Below the pieces are notes generated by a model. It did not search any database. It had not been told where the DNA came from and was given only the letters and a program-made list of their open reading frames with translations. The translations under genes were made by a program, and so were the position numbers. A DNA stretch of 64,000 nucleotides, from NCBI RefSeq assembly GCF_001894945.1, contig NZ_BCXE01000034.1:1-64000 (forward strand). Reading direction: 5' to 3'. Numbering within the stretch: position 1 is the stretch's first letter; the number at the start of each line of letters is the position of its first letter. The DNA is from Rhodococcus ruber NBRC 15591 (GTDB taxonomy: Bacteria > Actinomycetota > Actinomycetes > Mycobacteriales > Mycobacteriaceae). This document shows, piece after piece, positions 61,831 through 64,000 of this stretch.

Positions 61831-63219
61831 ATGACGAGCATCGAATACCGCCTTCCACAGCAGCGTCGCCTGGTCACCGCGCTGCCCGGCCCGCGCTCGG
61901 CGGCCCTGACCGAGCGTCGCCGCACGGCGGTCGGGGCGGGTGTGGCGTCCTCCGTGCCGGTCTACGCCGCCGACGTCGACGGCGGGATCGTCGTCGACGT
62001 CGACGGCAACGCCCTGATCGACCTGGGTTCCGGTATCGCGGTCACCAGCGTCGGCGCCTCGGACCCGGCGGTCGTGGCGGCGGTGCAGGAGCAGGTCGCG
62101 CACTTCACGCACACCTGCTTCATGGTCACCCCCTACGAGGGCTACATCGCCGTCGCCGAGAAGCTCGCGGCGCTGACCCCCGGCGACCACGCCAAGCGCA
62201 CGGTGCTGTTCAACAGCGGCGCCGAGGCCGTCGAGAACGCGGTGAAGATCGCCCGCGTCGCCACCGGTCGCAGCGCCGTGGTGGTCTTCGACCACGCCTA
62301 CCACGGCCGCACCAACCTGACGATGGCGCTCACCGCGAAGAACCAGCCCTACAAGGAGGGCTTCGGCCCGTTCGCCCCGGACATCCACCGCGTGCCGGCG
62401 TCCTACCCGTTCCGGGAGGGCCGCAACTACGACGGCACCGAGGTCACCGGCGAGCAGGCCGCCCACCGCGCGATCTCGCAGATCGACAAGCAGATCGGCG
62501 CGCACAACGTCGCCGCGATCGTGCTCGAGCCCATCCAGGGCGAGGGCGGATTCATCGTGCCGGCCAAGGGTTTCCTGCCGACCCTCGTCGACTGGGCGAA
62601 GGCCAACGGCATCGTCTTCGTCGCCGACGAGGTGCAGACCGGCTTCGCGCGCACCGGTGACTGGTTCGCCGGCAACGACGAGAACATCGTCCCGGACCTG
62701 ATGACCCTCGCCAAGGGCATCGCCGGCGGCATGCCGCTCGCCGCGGTGACCGGCCGCGCCGAACTGATCGATGCCGTCCACGGCGGCGGTCTCGGCGGCA
62801 CCTACGGCGGCAACCCCGTCGCGTGCGCCGCGGCGCTCGCCACCCTGGACCGGATCGAGCAGCTGGACCTGTGCGGCCGCGCCCGGCGCATCGAGCAGAT
62901 CGCCACCGAGCGGTTGCGGGCGCTCGCCGCGGACGTCGACATCGTCGGCGAGGTCCGCGGCCGCGGCGCGATGCTCGCCGTCGAGTTCGTCCGGCCCGGC
63001 ACCCGCGAGCCGAACCCGGAGGCCACCAAGGCGATCGCCGCGAAGGCGCTCGAGCAGGGCGTCATCGTGCTCACCTGCGGCACCTACGGCAACGTCGTCC
63101 GCCTGCTGCCGCCGCTGGTGATCTCCGACGAACTGCTCACCGACGGCCTCGACGTTCTCGCTGCCGCAATCCGCGACGTCGCGGGCGTGCGCCCGACCCT
63201 GGCAGGAGCCACCCGATGA
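61831..63219 (+). CDS. gabT: 4-aminobutyrate-2-oxoglutarate aminotransferase
   Basis: A 462-aa class III PLP aminotransferase converting GABA to succinate semialdehyde. NSGAEAVENAVKIAR binds the phosphate of PLP, DHAYHGRTN follows, D266 (VADEVQTGFARTG) contacts the pyridine nitrogen, and K295 (TLAKGIAGGMPLAAV) forms the Schiff base. VLEPIQGEGGFIVP is typical of GabT. Length and motifs fit mycobacterial GabT. Its stop overlaps the gabD start (ATGA). Confidence 0.94.
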   Translation: MTSIEYRLPQQRRLVTALPGPRSAALTERRRTAVGAGVASSVPVYAADVDGGIVVDVDGNALIDLGSGIAVTSVGASDPAVVAAVQEQVAHFTHTCFMVTPYEGYIAVAEKLAALTPGDHAKRTVLFNSGAEAVENAVKIARVATGRSAVVVFDHAYHGRTNLTMALTAKNQPYKEGFGPFAPDIHRVPASYPFREGRNYDGTEVTGEQAAHRAISQIDKQIGAHNVAAIVLEPIQGEGGFIVPAKGFLPTLVDWAKANGIVFVADEVQTGFARTGDWFAGNDENIVPDLMTLAKGIAGGMPLAAVTGRAELIDAVHGGGLGGTYGGNPVACAAALATLDRIEQLDLCGRARRIEQIATERLRALAADVDIVGEVRGRGAMLAVEFVRPGTREPNPEATKAIAAKALEQGVIVLTCGTYGNVVRLLPPLVISDELLTDGLDVLAAAIRDVAGVRPTLAGATR

Positions 63220-64000
63220 CCCACACCCTTCCCGCGGGTGTCCCGACCCGCCTCTGGCTGGGCGGCAAGCTCACCGACTCGTCCACCGGCGCGACGTTCC
63301 CCGTCGAGGACCCGGCCACCGGCGCGGTGCTCGCCGACGTCGCCGACGCCTCCGCCGACGACGGGCTGCGCGCCCTCGACCTCGCCGTCGCCGCGCAGGC
63401 CGAGTGGGCGGCGACCCCGCCCCGCGTGCGGGGCGAGATCCTGCGCACCGCCTTCGAACTCGTCCACGCCCGCGCCGACGACTTCGCCCGCGTCATCACC
63501 CTCGAGATGGGCAAGACCGTCGCCGAGGCCCGCGGCGAGGTGAACTACGGCGCGGAGTTCCTGCGCTGGTTCGCCGAGGAGGCCGTGCGCATCGGCGGCC
63601 GCACCGCCACCGCCCCCGCCGGGAACGGGCGCATCCTCGTCACCAAGGAACCGGTCGGGCCCGTCCTGGCGATCACCCCGTGGAACTTCCCGCTGGCGAT
63701 GGCCACCCGCAAGATCGGCCCGGCCCTGGCCGCGGGCTGCCCGATCCTGGTCAAGCCGGCCGCCGAGACCCCGCTGACGATGCTGCTGCTCGGGCAGGTC
63801 TTCGCCGACGCCGGCCTGCCGGCCGGGGTGCTGTCGATCCTGCCCGCCACCGACGCCGCGGCGCTGACCGGGCCGCTGCTCGCCGACGCGCGGCTGCGCA
63901 AGATCACCTTCACCGGCTCCACCGGCGTCGGCAAGCTGCTGGTCCGCCAGTCCGCCGACCGGCTGCTGCGCACCTCGATGGAACTCGGCGGCAACGCCCC
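63216..64000 (+). CDS. gabD: Succinate-semialdehyde dehydrogenase, 5' part (cut by window end)
   Basis: The first 261 codons of an aldehyde dehydrogenase that should oxidise succinate semialdehyde to succinate. VITLEMGKTVAEARGEV, EPVGPVLAITPWNFPLAMAT, CPILVKPAAETPLTMLLLGQ and ITFTGSTGVGK are GabD/ALDH blocks; the sequence runs into MELGGNAP with the general-base Glu. The catalytic Cys lies beyond the window. Coupled to gabT by a 4-base overlap; GGCAGGAG ribosome site inside gabT. Confidence 0.93.
   Translation, partial: MTHTLPAGVPTRLWLGGKLTDSSTGATFPVEDPATGAVLADVADASADDGLRALDLAVAAQAEWAATPPRVRGEILRTAFELVHARADDFARVITLEMGKTVAEARGEVNYGAEFLRWFAEEAVRIGGRTATAPAGNGRILVTKEPVGPVLAITPWNFPLAMATRKIGPALAAGCPILVKPAAETPLTMLLLGQVFADAGLPAGVLSILPATDAAALTGPLLADARLRKITFTGSTGVGKLLVRQSADRLLRTSMELGGNA

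Noticed and set aside
1-64000. CRISPR arrays, rRNA operons, prophage or replication origin
   Set aside because: No regularly spaced repeats, rRNA sequences, phage structural genes or clustered DnaA boxes were seen.

Overview
The window is about 64 kb of very GC-rich DNA. Nearly every codon ends in G or C, GTG starts are common, and genes are tightly packed with frequent 4-base stop/start overlaps. The gene set includes F420-type PPOX and LLM flavoenzymes, an NDMA-dependent alcohol dehydrogenase, MpaB, several FadD and acyl-CoA enzymes, a mycobacterial-type Dcd and an MviN-like pseudokinase. This points to a mycolic-acid actinobacterium, most likely Rhodococcus or a close relative. That assignment is inference; no rRNA is present.

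Layout. 1-3.3 kb: a solo TnpB, an SDR and a hydrolase/OsmC fusion. 3.3-11.9 kb: a leftward oligopeptide/nickel-type ABC transporter operon with three tandem paralogous binding lipoproteins. 12-17.3 kb: hydrolases, a PPOX protein, a patatin, dCTP deaminase and a MerR regulator. 17.5-23.4 kb: a SulP transporter behind a perfect MerR-type palindrome, a TetR/MpaB divergent pair, a lipase-like hydrolase, tRNA-Gly(CCC) and a YeiH-type transporter. 23.9-30.9 kb: a leftward polyhydroxyalkanoate-type operon (acyl-CoA dehydrogenase, a hidden 75-aa ORF, acyl-CoA ligase, PHA synthase, MaoC hydratase, PHA depolymerase, AraC regulator). 31.5-35.2 kb: a rightward TauD dioxygenase / beta-keto acid cleavage enzyme / MFS operon ending in a strong terminator. 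35.2-37.5 kb: an FtsH-type protease whose promoter and first 32 codons also occur as a truncated upstream direct repeat. 37.6-45.2 kb: small proteins, PPOX, PhoX-type phosphatase, ArsR-rhodanese plus MFS, a NiCoT metal transporter and an orphan pseudokinase membrane protein. 45.3-53.7 kb: a leftward catabolic operon (flavin monooxygenase, hydrolase, acyl-CoA ligase, aldehyde dehydrogenase, alcohol dehydrogenase, LLM enzyme) under a divergent TetR. 53.7-58.2 kb: DUF4177, a secreted intradiol dioxygenase and a short NAD-glutamate dehydrogenase. 58.5-60 kb: a RES-type toxin with an unusual antitoxin. 60.2-64 kb: a PucR regulator divergent from gabT-gabD, the latter cut by the window end.

Functionally this is a catabolic stretch. 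It couples peptide, anion and metal uptake to fatty-acid or PHA turnover, oxidation of a ketone- or alcohol-type substrate, beta-keto acid cleavage and GABA degradation. Each block has its own local regulator, and several have visible inverted-repeat operators. The least conventional items are the RES toxin with an excisionase-type antitoxin, the duplicated ftsH 5' end, the three tandem binding proteins, the 75-aa ORF overlapped at both ends in the PHA operon, and the stand-alone pseudokinase.
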